Shown: piece after piece, positions 26,085 through 35,878 of the stretch
Layout: the number at the start of each line of letters is the position of its first letter
How positions within the stretch are numbered: the first letter of the stretch is position 1
From: Bin5 sp965204705
GTDB taxonomy: Bacteria; Chloroflexota; Anaerolineae; Caldilineales; Caldilineaceae
DNA length: 64,000 nucleotides
Direction: 5' to 3'
Assembly (NCBI GenBank): GCA_965204705.1
Contig: OZ242006.1
Location: 1,984,001 to 2,048,000 of the forward strand
Program-made: the position numbers and the translations under genes
The notes under the pieces: generated by a model
Database searches by the model: none
The model's input: only the letters and a program-made list of their open reading frames with translations
Told to the model about the DNA's origin: nothing

Positions 26085-28436
26085 ATGGCCGCTGACCAGC
26101 AACTGCGTCCTGCACAGGAGGCGATCCTCGAGTACGAAGGAGGTCGCCTCGGAATCAGCGCGGTCCCCGGCAGCGGCAAGACCTTCACGTTGAGCCGCCT
26201 GGCTGCCAAACTGGTGCACAAGCTGGCCGCCTCCGGCCCCTTGGACGATCGTGAAGTCCTCGTCGTCACCTTCACCAACGCAGCCGCAGAAAACTTCCGT
26301 AGCAGCATAGGCCGTGTAGTGGAAAGCCGGCGCCTTCTTCCCAGCGGCTTCCGCGTGGGAACGATCCACAGTCTGGCCCACGAAATCGTGCGTGAGCGCC
26401 CCGGTCTGGTCGCCTTGGGTGAGGACTTCGACATCATAGACGAAAGAACTAGCCAGGACATCAAACGTCAGGCCGTCAACAACTACCTGCAGGCCAATCC
26501 CGACTTTCTTGGCGCATTCATCAGACCGGAGGACCTCCGGAACCCCCGCAACATGGAGCGTCAGCTGCCCGGGACTGCTCAGGAAATCGCCGATGCTGTC
26601 ATTCGTCGCGTCAAAGAGTTGCGCACCGACGCCGAGACCCTGGAGAATCTGCTCCGGCAGCAGTCCGGTTCGTGGCCTCTCCTGTCATTTGGACTCCAGG
26701 TCTGCCGCGACTACCAGCGCGGCCTCAGCGTGCGCGGCGGCGTCGACTTTGACGACCTGATCATCCTTGCCCTCCAGGCACTTGAGACCGATGAAAATCT
26801 GCTGGCCCGTTTGCAACAACGCTGGCCCTACGTGCTCGAAGATGAAGCCCAGGACAGCAGCATCCTGCAAGAACAGATGCTCTCCCTCCTGACATCCGCC
26901 CATGGAAACTGGGTCCGGGTCGGAGACCCCAACCAGGCCATTAACACGACCTTTACCAGCGCAGATCCCCGTTTCCTCAGAGAATTTGTGGGTAGAGAGA
27001 CGGTTCGCTCCCTACCCCTGCCCAACTCTGGCCGCAGCGCCATGCCAATCATTGAGCTGGCCAACCGCTTCATCGACTGGACCCGCAAAGAGCATCCTGT
27101 TCTCCCCCTGGACAAGGCCCTTTCCCTCCCCCACATTCTGCCCACCGAGGAGGACGACCCGCAGCGCAATCCGGATCCCGGAGATCCTGCCGTCTACTTC
27201 TATGACCCGCCGCTCACACCCGCTGATGAGATCAGAATTCTGCTGACCAGTCTGCAACGCTGGCTGCCCAAGCATCCCGACAAGACTGTGGCCGTGCTTG
27301 TCCCGGACAACTACCGCGGCGAACAGTTCAGCCAGGCATTCGAAAAGGCCGACCTCCCATACGACGATTCGTTACTCCGATCCACGAGTACTACCCGCGT
27401 AGCCGTGGACGCGCTAGTCAAGGCAATGCGCTACATCAGCCAGCCCGCCAACCCCTCCCATCTGAGCAAACTATGGGCTGAAGTCTGGTGGCCTCGGCGG
27501 GGTTGTCCGCAAACCCCGTCTGATGCCGAAAAAGAATCTGGCCCGGCTGCCAAAGTGGAAGCCTCGCCAGCTTGGCTTGCAACCGAATCCAACCCCGACC
27601 GGAATGCACCGGAAGGAGAGTTGCCCCAGCCGGTCATTCGCTTCGGCAAAGCCCTGGGCCGGCTGCGCCTTCCGGAACGCTTCATATACCCCGCAGCCGG
27701 CGATGACTGGCTGCAGGAGCTCGGCTGGATCGACGACTTCGACCGCTTCCGGCCCGCAGTCGATCGGTTTCGCCAGGACCTTCGACGTTGGTGTTCAGCC
27801 GCGGTTCTGCCCGTCGACGAACTGATACTCACTCTGGGACAGGATCTCTTCACCGAAGCTCCCGAACGTGCCTTGGCCCACAGCGCAGCCATCCTCCTGG
27901 CAAACATGGTTCGGGAGCGGCCAGAGTTGCGACTGCCCGAGTTGACAAAAGAGTTGGAGCAGACTGCTGCCAACAAGCGCCGTTTCCTCGGCTTTGGCGA
28001 GGAGACGCGGGGCTTTGATCCCCCCGCCGGCAAAGTGACAATTGCGACCATGCACACGGCCAAGGGCTTGGAATGGGATCGTGTCCATCTGGCCTCCGTC
28101 AGCAACTACAGCTTCCCCAGCGGCGCTGACGACGAGTACTACCGCGGGCAGCCCAGGTTCATTCGTGACAACCTCAATCTGACCGAGGAAGCTCTTGAGC
28201 AGACTAGGCAACTTCACATGGGAACGCTCGACGATTATGTTCAGGAAGAGGCCACCCGGGAAGCACGCCGGGAATTTGCCGCCGAGCGTCTGCGCCTCCT
28301 CTACGTCGGAATCACCCGCGCCCGCCAGGAACTGGTCCTCACCTATAACACAGGTAGATTCCACGACACTCGGCCAAATAAGCCTGCTTTGGCGTTTGAA
28401 GCGCTGTGGCAGTTGCCGAATGTTGGTAGGGATTGA
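26085..28436 (+). CDS. UvrD/PcrA-like superfamily 1 helicase
   Basis: A 783-residue ATP-dependent DNA helicase. Motif I is AVPGSGKTFTL at residue 26, motif Ia is VVTFTNAAAENFRSS, motif II is EDEAQDSS (about residue 250), motif III is VRVGDPNQAIN, motif V is TIATMHTAKGLEWDRVHL and motif VI is LLYVGITRARQELVL. It differs from plain UvrD in the 2B-like middle, which has a long Pro/Glu-rich insert near 460-510. No C-terminal nuclease motif is visible. The AAA ATPase gene begins 23 bp downstream with a strong ribosome site, so co-transcription is likely. The codon use is chromosomal, unlike the next two genes, so the grouping may be recent. Confidence 0.92.
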   Translation: MAADQQLRPAQEAILEYEGGRLGISAVPGSGKTFTLSRLAAKLVHKLAASGPLDDREVLVVTFTNAAAENFRSSIGRVVESRRLLPSGFRVGTIHSLAHEIVRERPGLVALGEDFDIIDERTSQDIKRQAVNNYLQANPDFLGAFIRPEDLRNPRNMERQLPGTAQEIADAVIRRVKELRTDAETLENLLRQQSGSWPLLSFGLQVCRDYQRGLSVRGGVDFDDLIILALQALETDENLLARLQQRWPYVLEDEAQDSSILQEQMLSLLTSAHGNWVRVGDPNQAINTTFTSADPRFLREFVGRETVRSLPLPNSGRSAMPIIELANRFIDWTRKEHPVLPLDKALSLPHILPTEEDDPQRNPDPGDPAVYFYDPPLTPADEIRILLTSLQRWLPKHPDKTVAVLVPDNYRGEQFSQAFEKADLPYDDSLLRSTSTTRVAVDALVKAMRYISQPANPSHLSKLWAEVWWPRRGCPQTPSDAEKESGPAAKVEASPAWLATESNPDRNAPEGELPQPVIRFGKALGRLRLPERFIYPAAGDDWLQELGWIDDFDRFRPAVDRFRQDLRRWCSAAVLPVDELILTLGQDLFTEAPERALAHSAAILLANMVRERPELRLPELTKELEQTAANKRRFLGFGEETRGFDPPAGKVTIATMHTAKGLEWDRVHLASVSNYSFPSGADDEYYRGQPRFIRDNLNLTEEALEQTRQLHMGTLDDYVQEEATREARREFAAERLRLLYVGITRARQELVLTYNTGRFHDTRPNKPALAFEALWQLPNVGRD

Positions 28437-28459
28437 ATTAGGGCAGAAGGAGAAAAGCA

Positions 28460-29623
28460 ATGCAGAAGTTTACAAAGCTAGGAGTTTCTGGTTACAAGAG
28501 CTTCGTTGATGTTGAACTTCCGCTTAGACAGCTTGCAGTCATGATTGGGCCAAATGGATGCGGCAAAACCTCTGTCTTGGAACTGTTCTGGCTCTTCAAC
28601 CAAGCAATGCAGGAAGACCTTATGCAGGCAATTGAACAGCAGGGCGGGATCAACTCAATAGCCTCCCGATTGAAGACGGCTCCCAGCCTGATAGAGTTTG
28701 TGCTTGCCTACTACTCTGATGATTTCAGAGGAGACGACGAGATGACCTATCGGGTCCATCTAAATGCTAACCTGAGAGAACATCCCATTCGCCTTGAGCA
28801 GCTTGAGAGACGGTTTAATGCCGATGCAGTTTCGCCCTATCGTTACATTGACGCTCAGAACGATAGTGTGCGATACGCCGAGCCAGGGGAATCAGGCTTC
28901 GTTACTCCAACGTGGAATTACCACAACAGTGAATTAGCCTTGGCCCAGATTCCCAGAATGTTTGAAGATCCTGAGAGGTTGCGCAGTGCCTTAGCGCAAG
29001 CGCGCTTCTATAGTTTCCTAGATGTTCAACCTCGCTCCGTTGTTCGCCTACCTCAATCGCTGACCCCAACAGTACGACCGGGTCCTAACGGCGAAAACCT
29101 GTTTTCTGCTCTATATAATCTTAGAGCTTCCCATGAACGCTTGTACCGGTCCCTTGAGGATGTTCTCAGAACCGGTTTTCCTGGATTTCGACGGCTAGAA
29201 TTTCCAGTCGTAGGGTCCGGCCAGGTGACACTCGGCTGGCATCAGGACGGAATCGAAGGCCCACTATATCCAAATGAACTCTCAGAGGGCACGTTGCGGT
29301 TTCTGTGGCTTACTACAGTCCTGCTTTCGCCCTCCAACGCTCCCATCACATGTATTGACGAGCCCGAAGTCAGCCTACATCCTGAGTTGCTAAAACTGCT
29401 GGCAGGTCTACTTCAAGACGCCTCAATGAGAGGTCAATACATTGTTGCAACGCACTCTGCGGAACTGATTCGATGGTTGAATCCGGAGGAAGTTCTAGTT
29501 ATGGAAAAAGAGGAGGGCCGGACCACATTTACTTGGGCAGATACTCTGGACCTGCACGAATGGCTCCAAGAATACACATTGGATCAACTCTGGTTGATGG
29601 GCACTCTCGGAGGGCGCCCGTGA
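28460..29623 (+). CDS. AAA family ATPase (OLD/SMC-type, defence-like)
   Basis: A 387-residue ATPase of the OLD/RecF-like group. It has an N-terminal YKSFVDVELPL strand, Walker A GPNGCGKTSVLELFW at about residue 30, an ELSEGTLRFLWL signature at about 275, Walker B ITCIDEPEVSLHPELL and the switch VATHSAELIRWL. A strong AGAAGGAG precedes the ATG. Its stop overlaps the next gene's GTG. Both genes look clearly lower in GC than the helicase gene, a sign of transfer. ATPases of this kind with a TOPRIM-like partner are typical of anti-phage systems such as PARIS and OLD/Gabija relatives. Confidence 0.92.
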   Translation: MQKFTKLGVSGYKSFVDVELPLRQLAVMIGPNGCGKTSVLELFWLFNQAMQEDLMQAIEQQGGINSIASRLKTAPSLIEFVLAYYSDDFRGDDEMTYRVHLNANLREHPIRLEQLERRFNADAVSPYRYIDAQNDSVRYAEPGESGFVTPTWNYHNSELALAQIPRMFEDPERLRSALAQARFYSFLDVQPRSVVRLPQSLTPTVRPGPNGENLFSALYNLRASHERLYRSLEDVLRTGFPGFRRLEFPVVGSGQVTLGWHQDGIEGPLYPNELSEGTLRFLWLTTVLLSPSNAPITCIDEPEVSLHPELLKLLAGLLQDASMRGQYIVATHSAELIRWLNPEEVLVMEKEEGRTTFTWADTLDLHEWLQEYTLDQLWLMGTLGGRP

Positions 29624-30213
29624 CAGTCATTTTATTGGTAGAGGGAGATACCGAAACTGCACTGAAGAGCCACTTGAAGCGATTTCTCGATCAAAGGTCG
29701 GAGGCAGAAAAAAAACCAAGACTGGCTCTGCGAACTAAGGCCCTCAGGTCTGTCCCAAGCGCGGCACAATTTCAGAAACGCCTACGGCTGGAGTTGGAGA
29801 CCAAAGGCGTTAAGGCTGTCGTCGGCCTGCTTGATGTCTATCCTAAATTTAAATCGGCAAACGAAGTAAAAGAGTTCATGCTCAAGGCCTCTGGCTATGA
29901 CGAGCGTTTCTTTGCCCATGCAGCCCAATATGACGTTGAAGCCTGGCTTCTTCCCTATTGGGACTCCATTTGCAGACGTGTTGGCGTCAGTCGAGCACGC
30001 CCAGGAGCGAATCCTGAGCAAGTAAACAATATGCACCCTCCCTCAAAACGGTTGGAGGAACTATACCGAGTTGCGAGGAGGAAATATAAGAAACCATTGG
30101 AAATGACCGCGATATTGAATCGACAAGACTTGACTTTAGCTGCGCAAGAGTGCCGAGAATTTAGATTACTATTGAACACACTTCTCAGTCTTGGAGGTCT
30201 TTCTGAACTCTAA
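29620..30213 (+). CDS. TOPRIM-like protein (DUF4276-type), partner of the AAA ATPase
   Basis: A 197-residue protein that starts at GTG 29620, overlapping the TGA of the ATPase gene by four bases (GTGA), so translation is coupled. It opens VTVILLVEGDTE, the acidic strand-turn of TOPRIM folds. It continues with a LLDVY aspartate and then YDVEAWLLP, matching the order of TOPRIM-like DUF4276 proteins. These are usually found beside AAA ATPases and thought to be the effector nuclease. The rest is helical and basic. Assignment to DUF4276 is by motif recall and has not been checked with a profile. Low-GC codons match the ATPase gene. Confidence 0.8.
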   Translation: MTVILLVEGDTETALKSHLKRFLDQRSEAEKKPRLALRTKALRSVPSAAQFQKRLRLELETKGVKAVVGLLDVYPKFKSANEVKEFMLKASGYDERFFAHAAQYDVEAWLLPYWDSICRRVGVSRARPGANPEQVNNMHPPSKRLEELYRVARRKYKKPLEMTAILNRQDLTLAAQECREFRLLLNTLLSLGGLSEL

Positions 30214-30333
30214 CCAAAACGGTAGGGGCTACGTCACGATGAGCAGACGAAGAGGCTAACATGCCCCTAGACGCGATGAAATGAACAATTCTATGAGATT
30301 CTCCTAAGATCCCCTGTCAGGCCAAGTCCACAA

Positions 30334-33300
30334 ATGCGACACACGAAGATCCAACATTACTGCGAATCCGTCATCGAGGCCGGCTGGCTCGCTGCCCTAA
30401 TAGTCGCGCCCCTCTTTTTCAACACCTACTCCAGCCGCGTATTTGAACCCGACAAAATCAGCCTGATTCGAACCATCTCTTTGGTCATGCTTCTGGCTTA
30501 TCTCGTAAAGATCATTGACGGCGGCCGGCTCTGGCTTCCCGCCGCTACAGGGATGCCGAGTGCAGACAGCCAGGCCTCAACCGCCTCCGCGAGCACGCAG
30601 CCCAAATTCGAATGGAAGCTCGGCAGCCTCTGGAAGCAACCGCTCCTGCTGCCCGTTCTGCTGCTGGCGGTCGCCTATGCGCTCAGCACCCTCCTGAGCA
30701 TATCGCCGGCAGTGAGCTGGTGGGGCTCCTACCACCGCCTGCAAGGCGCTTACACCTTCTCCAGCTACCTGGTCATCGCCCTGCTCACAGCGGCCCACTT
30801 AAGGCATCCGTCCCAGTTGCGGCGTCTTCAACATACCGTCATCATCACCAGCCTCCCCATCTCCATCTATGGCGTCTTCCAGCATTTCGGCAAGGATCCC
30901 CTGCCCTGGGGCCAGGATGTGACCACCCGCATCGCCTCCAGCGCCGGCAACCCCATCTTTCTCGCCGCGCATCTCATCATGGCCTTCTTCTTGACGCTTG
31001 AACGCGCCTTCTCCAGCTTCGCCTTCCTACTAACAAGCGATCCCCAGTCCAACAGCGTTGCATCGGTAGAGGAAGAGCAGCAGACACCTGCCCACGACCC
31101 GAGCTTGGCCGGGGTTCTGGCGGGCGGTTCCTATCTGTTCGTGCTTGTCGTTCAACTGCTCGCCATCTTCTGGTCCCAGAGCCGCGGACCTTGGCTCGGC
31201 CTGGCCGGTGGCCTCTACATCTTTGTTCTCCTGCTCCTGACCGGAATGCGTCCGCGCAACTACCGCGCCTGGACTGCAGCCTGGGCCGGTCTCGGAGTGG
31301 TCGGCCTCTTGCTGCTTATCCTTCTGAATACAACCGCGCTGGGTCATTCATTCAGCCAGGTCCCTATCTGGGGCCGTCTGACCACGATGCTCGAAAGCGC
31401 CACCGGCACCGGCCGCGTCCGTGTCCTGATCTGGGAAGGCACCGCGGCGATGGTCGCCCCCCACCAGCCTCTGACCTATCCCAATGGTGACGATGACCCC
31501 GTCAATCTACTGCGTCCCCTGGTCGGCTATGGTCCCGAAACACTGTGGATGGCCTTCAATCGCTTCTATCCGCCCGAGCTGGCCCAATGGGAGTCCCGCA
31601 ACGCTAGCCCCGACCGCGCCCACAACGAAACTTGGGACAGTCTGGCAATGACAGGCGTAATCGGCCTGCTGGCCGCCTCACTCCTGTTCCTCTCAATCTT
31701 CTTCTGGGCCCTGCGTTGGCTCGGCCTAATCCGTTCCCGTCGCGATGTCATCCTCTTCCTTTTCCTACTCATCGGAGGAGGATTGCTCTTCAGCCTCCTC
31801 TTTCTGCTGCGCGGCGTAAGCGTCGGCTTCCTGGGCGTAAACTGGCCCACAGGTCTGATACTCGGGCTGATCGCGTACGTTACAGTGGCCGTATTCCTTC
31901 AACCGGCTTCCTCCATCGAAGCAATCAATCGCCCTCGCCAGCTTCTGCTGATCGCCGCCCTGTCTGCCATCATCGCCCATTATGTCGAGATTCATCTCGG
32001 TATAGCCATCGCAGCCACCCGCATCTACTTCTGGATCATCGCAGCGCTGCTACTCGCGCTGGGAATGCGCTGGCTCAACCCGGAGACATTCGCGCCCGGC
32101 TGGGCCTCTTCAAGTCAGCAAGAGCCAAGAGCCAGCCAAAACCTGAGCGCGAGGAACCGACGTACTCCAGCGCGGGGCAGGGCCGCACGCGGCCGTCGCC
32201 GCTCACGGTCATCCTTCAGAGATTGGGACCTCCGTCTTCCAGCAACAGTTCTGCCGGACCTTCTTGTGATAATGACCCTGGTTTTCCTCTTTACCGTCAA
32301 CTACCAGGGACTGTCGAATCCATTCTCCGTACTATTTGCTGGACTAGGTGCCTCGACCCAGGCCCAGTCCGTAGACAGCCTGACCGATATCCTGTGGCTG
32401 GTCGTATTCACCTGGTTGATCGCGACCGCACTGGGCACAGCCGCGGCATGGTTTCAACTTCCAGTCCTGGGGCCTTCATCACGAGCAAGTGAAGGCGCTT
32501 CAAGCTCCCGCCGCCGCGACAGAGCAGCGAATCGGAGCAACAACGTAGGGATTGGCCGCGCTGCGGCGCGTTCGGCTACTCTGTACGGCCTGGTGCTGTT
32601 CGCTGGCTGGCTGACCTACGGACTGGTCCACGCCGCCCGGCTGCTTCCCGGCGCAAGGACCGGCTCCGTCGCGGAGCAGCTTGACCATATTGCCGGGCAC
32701 TATAGTCTGTATGCCTGGCTCTTAGTCCTCTGGTGCCTGCTTGCTGGCCTGGTCCTGTCGTGGCCTGCTTTTGCGGAAAAGAGGCGCGCATGGCTGGGGC
32801 GGGGCCTGGCTACTGCCGGCGCCGGTGTTCTGGTCTCAGCCACCGTCTTCTACATCATTGGGGGTATCAACATTGGTCAGGTGCGCGCCGATGTGTTTTA
32901 CAAACAGGGCCAGAGCTTCGACGCCTCCGGCGCATGGGTGGAAAGCTCAGACCTGTACCGTCGTGCCCTTGCTGTTCGACCCACGGAAGACTACTATATG
33001 CTCTTCCTCGGCCGTAGCCTGCTCGAAAGAGCAACGCACGCGCCCAGGGAAGGCTCAACTGTTCTTCCGGCCGAACCCTCGCTCCAGGACATCTTGAACC
33101 TGGATGCCGATGAAATAGCAAGACTGGGTCAAGCCGACGTACTGGCAGCCGCAAGGACCGTTCTGCTAAAGGCCCAGCAAGTCAATCCTCTCAACACCGA
33201 CCATACCGCCAATCTTGCCCGCCTGCACCGGCGCTGGGCTACCCTGTCCCAGGAACCGCTGGATCGGATTCCGCGCCTGGAACTGAGCCTGCAATACTAT

Positions 33301-34005
33301 GACGCTGCCCTCTCACTGAGTCCGAATGTTGCCCATCTGTGGAACGAAAGGGGCCAGGTCCTGGCCTTGATGGACCGACCCGATGAAGCAGAAGCCTCAT
33401 TTCAGCATAGTCTGACCTTGGACGACCGCTTCGAAAACACCTACGCCTTTCTGGCAGAGCTGTACTCCAAATTGAACCAGCCGGAGAAACTGTCACAGGT
33501 CCTGGACCGCGGGCTGGAAAAGCTGCCAGACAGCCTGGTCTTGCTCACTCACAAGGCCTCCTCCCTATCAAACGCTGGTGATCAGGACGGCGCCTATGCA
33601 ACCATCGCCAAGGCCTTCGAGCATCACCCAACCGACCTGAACGCTGTCCGCAATCTGATAGTTCTTTCACGCCTGCTCGATCGTCCTGACGAGGCATCCC
33701 GGTGGTCTGAGCGGGCCGTTTCCCTGATCGAAAGTGGCTACGGCAACACAGATATGGCGATCTCTGTGTATCGACTCGTTGCCGAAGTCAATCAAGAAAA
33801 CGGGCTGCTGCAGGAGGCTGTTGACATACTGCACCGCCTGATAGCCCTCGCCCCCGACGACTACCGCTTTCCCCTCAAGATGGCTAAGTTGCATACTGAG
33901 CGGGGTGACAGCCAGCAGGCGCGCCAGTTCGCGGAAACTGCTCTGTCTCTCGCGCCCGACAGCGAAAAAGCCGGAATCCAATCCTTTGTCGATTCTCTTG
34001 AATAG
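30334..34005 (+). CDS. O-antigen ligase-like membrane protein with C-terminal TPR domain
   Basis: A 1223-residue protein. The first 600 residues hold about a dozen TM helices. A large extracytoplasmic loop contains YGPETLWMAFNRFYPPELAQ and RAHNETWDSLAMTGVIGL, the usual signature region of Wzy/WaaL O-antigen ligases and polymerases. A basic Ser/Arg-rich segment around 600-640 (RRTPARGRAARGRRRSR) separates this from more TM helices near 650-830. The last 370 residues are tetratricopeptide-like repeats (LGRSLLERA, LWNERGQVLALMDRPDEA, DQDGAYATIAKAF). Ligase-plus-TPR fusions are known in Chloroflexota and Planctomycetota. It would attach or polymerise surface sugar chains. Confidence 0.88.
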   Translation: MRHTKIQHYCESVIEAGWLAALIVAPLFFNTYSSRVFEPDKISLIRTISLVMLLAYLVKIIDGGRLWLPAATGMPSADSQASTASASTQPKFEWKLGSLWKQPLLLPVLLLAVAYALSTLLSISPAVSWWGSYHRLQGAYTFSSYLVIALLTAAHLRHPSQLRRLQHTVIITSLPISIYGVFQHFGKDPLPWGQDVTTRIASSAGNPIFLAAHLIMAFFLTLERAFSSFAFLLTSDPQSNSVASVEEEQQTPAHDPSLAGVLAGGSYLFVLVVQLLAIFWSQSRGPWLGLAGGLYIFVLLLLTGMRPRNYRAWTAAWAGLGVVGLLLLILLNTTALGHSFSQVPIWGRLTTMLESATGTGRVRVLIWEGTAAMVAPHQPLTYPNGDDDPVNLLRPLVGYGPETLWMAFNRFYPPELAQWESRNASPDRAHNETWDSLAMTGVIGLLAASLLFLSIFFWALRWLGLIRSRRDVILFLFLLIGGGLLFSLLFLLRGVSVGFLGVNWPTGLILGLIAYVTVAVFLQPASSIEAINRPRQLLLIAALSAIIAHYVEIHLGIAIAATRIYFWIIAALLLALGMRWLNPETFAPGWASSSQQEPRASQNLSARNRRTPARGRAARGRRRSRSSFRDWDLRLPATVLPDLLVIMTLVFLFTVNYQGLSNPFSVLFAGLGASTQAQSVDSLTDILWLVVFTWLIATALGTAAAWFQLPVLGPSSRASEGASSSRRRDRAANRSNNVGIGRAAARSATLYGLVLFAGWLTYGLVHAARLLPGARTGSVAEQLDHIAGHYSLYAWLLVLWCLLAGLVLSWPAFAEKRRAWLGRGLATAGAGVLVSATVFYIIGGINIGQVRADVFYKQGQSFDASGAWVESSDLYRRALAVRPTEDYYMLFLGRSLLERATHAPREGSTVLPAEPSLQDILNLDADEIARLGQADVLAAARTVLLKAQQVNPLNTDHTANLARLHRRWATLSQEPLDRIPRLELSLQYYDAALSLSPNVAHLWNERGQVLALMDRPDEAEASFQHSLTLDDRFENTYAFLAELYSKLNQPEKLSQVLDRGLEKLPDSLVLLTHKASSLSNAGDQDGAYATIAKAFEHHPTDLNAVRNLIVLSRLLDRPDEASRWSERAVSLIESGYGNTDMAISVYRLVAEVNQENGLLQEAVDILHRLIALAPDDYRFPLKMAKLHTERGDSQQARQFAETALSLAPDSEKAGIQSFVDSLE

Positions 34006-34035
34006 CCGGACCAGGTGCAGAACCGTGGTGGGCAA

Positions 34036-35028
34036 ATGAGTTCATTTCTTTTGATGGCAGCTAGTGCCTTGGTCATCGCCATCGGCGGCACACCACTGGT
34101 ACGCTATGCCGCCCTGAAATTGGGCATCCTGGACAACCCCTCAGCGCGCAAGATCCACAGCGCTCCCGTGCCGCTGATGGGTGGTGCTGCCATCTATGTG
34201 GCATTTATCGCCGCCCTGGCCCTTTGGGGCGAACGCAGCTACGTCAACGAAGTCGTAGGTATCTCTGTCGGCGCCACGCTGGTAAGTATTGTCGGCGCAC
34301 TGGACGACAGCCGCGGAATGGGGAGCTACCTCAAGCTGTTTTTTCAACTCGCCGCAGCCTTGATTCTCATTGTCTCTGGCGTGCAAGTCCGTCTCTTTCA
34401 CGGAGTCTTGGACATAGTCCTGACTCTACTCTGGGTGGTCGGAATTACGAATGCCTTTAATCTGCTGGACAACATGGACGGACTCTCCAGTGGCGTTGCC
34501 ACCATTGCCGCCGCCTTCTTTACGCTCCTGGCCGCGATGAGCGATCAATATCTAGTAGGGACATTGGCCGCTGCCCTCTGCGGCGCCTGTATCGGCTTTC
34601 TCGTCTACAACTGGAACCCGGCTCGCGTCTTTATGGGCGACACGGGGAGCCTATTCCTCGGCTTCCTACTGGCCGCCGTCGGTATCAAGTTGCGTTTCCC
34701 CGCCAACAGCGCTGAAATTACCTGGACGATCCCGATTCTTGTACTGGCATTGCCCATTTTCGACACATCCCTGGTCTTCTTCAGCCGCCTGCGACGCGGC
34801 AAGAATCCCCTTACCACTGCTGGCCAAGATCACGTCAGCCACAGGCTGGCCCGGCGAACGGGAAGTCAGCGCGAAGCAGTCCTTCTGTGTTATCTTATTA
34901 CAGGAGGAACCGGTATGGCCTCCATTTTCTTGACTCAAGCCAACTTGCAGGAGGCCATCATTGTCGGATCGGCCGCCCTCCTGCTGGCAATGTTCGCGAT
35001 GTGGAAACTCGAGATCCAGCAAGACTGA
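34036..35028 (+). CDS. WecA/TagO-type undecaprenyl-phosphate sugar-1-phosphate transferase
   Basis: A 330-residue integral membrane enzyme of the MraY/WecA family, with about ten TM helices. It would load a sugar 1-phosphate (typically GlcNAc-1-P) onto the lipid carrier to start surface-polymer synthesis. The cytosolic signatures are GALDDSRGMGSYLKL (DDxxD-type), NAFNLLDNMDGLSSG, NPARVFMGDTGSLFLGFLL and the C-terminal HVSHRLARRTGS loop. I use ATG 34036 with GGTGGG just before it, not the GTG at 34015. It lies 30 bp after the ligase/TPR gene, and both fit one surface-polysaccharide operon. Confidence 0.9.
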   Translation: MSSFLLMAASALVIAIGGTPLVRYAALKLGILDNPSARKIHSAPVPLMGGAAIYVAFIAALALWGERSYVNEVVGISVGATLVSIVGALDDSRGMGSYLKLFFQLAAALILIVSGVQVRLFHGVLDIVLTLLWVVGITNAFNLLDNMDGLSSGVATIAAAFFTLLAAMSDQYLVGTLAAALCGACIGFLVYNWNPARVFMGDTGSLFLGFLLAAVGIKLRFPANSAEITWTIPILVLALPIFDTSLVFFSRLRRGKNPLTTAGQDHVSHRLARRTGSQREAVLLCYLITGGTGMASIFLTQANLQEAIIVGSAALLLAMFAMWKLEIQQD

Positions 35029-35089
35029 ATGGGGAAGTCCCGTCCACCCGTTGCCTTCCCTTCCGATACAATCCGAAAAGGAGTCCATA

Positions 35090-35878
35090 TTGTTACCTGT
35101 CTCCCATCGTAAGCGCACCACAGCCGAAGATGCCTCCAGACACCAGCGGTGTCCCATAGATCAAACGTCCGCGGGCTCTGGTCGGGCGCTAGGAAACCGT
35201 TTTTCAATCCACGTCGCAAGTCCCATCCAGCGACCTGCAATTCCGGCAGTCTGCATCCTCATGCTTATGGCGTTCGTCATCTCATCCTGTACCGCCCCCA
35301 CCCCAGCTGCTGAAGAATCTCAGGAGGCTGAGGAGGGCGCCGCGGCTGCCCTCGAACCCGCCGACCGCAATGGCATGTACGAAACAGCTCCCGACATGAC
35401 CATCGATACTGAAGCCGAGTACCACGCCGTCTTCAAGACCGAAAAAGGTGATATTCGCATTAAACTGTTTGCCCAGGAAGCTCCGATTACAGTCAACAAC
35501 TTTGTCTTTCTGGCCCGCGACGGCTTCTACAACGACACCCACTTTCACAGGGTGCTGGAAAACTTCATGGCTCAGGGCGGAGATCCCTCCAATTCCGGGG
35601 CCGGAGGCCCCGGCTATCAATTCCAGGATGAGATCGTAGCCAGCCTCCAGTTCGATCGCGCCGGCCTCCTCGCTATGGCAAACGCAGGCCCCAACACCAA
35701 CGGCAGCCAGTTCTTCATCACCTTCGCCGAAACACCATGGCTGAACGGCAACCATACGATCTTCGGCGAGGTCGTCGAAGGAATGGACGTGCTCTTCTCA
35801 ATCTCGCTTAGAGATCCAATGGCAGCCAACTCACCCGGCGACCTTCTTGAAACCGTCAAAATCGAAGAAGGCGAATGA
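35090..35878 (+). CDS. Cyclophilin-type peptidyl-prolyl isomerase, lipoprotein
   Basis: A 262-residue protein with a hydrophobic stretch ending in a lipobox (MAFVISSC), a short acidic linker and then a complete cyclophilin domain. The domain shows FHRVLENFMAQGGDP, GLLAMANAGPNTNGSQFFITF and LNGNHTIFGEVVEG, with the active-site Arg, Phe and Gln preserved. It would speed prolyl isomerisation outside the membrane. I choose TTG 35090 because AAAGGAG lies six bases upstream. That gives a long polar region before the signal segment. A later start near 35259 would leave too short a signal. A frame open from 34961 overlaps the previous gene and is unlikely. Confidence 0.85.
   Translation: MLPVSHRKRTTAEDASRHQRCPIDQTSAGSGRALGNRFSIHVASPIQRPAIPAVCILMLMAFVISSCTAPTPAAEESQEAEEGAAAALEPADRNGMYETAPDMTIDTEAEYHAVFKTEKGDIRIKLFAQEAPITVNNFVFLARDGFYNDTHFHRVLENFMAQGGDPSNSGAGGPGYQFQDEIVASLQFDRAGLLAMANAGPNTNGSQFFITFAETPWLNGNHTIFGEVVEGMDVLFSISLRDPMAANSPGDLLETVKIEEGE

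Noticed and set aside
34961..35089. Longer N-terminus for the cyclophilin
   Set aside because: It would overlap the WecA-type gene; TTG 35090 has AAAGGAG in the right place.
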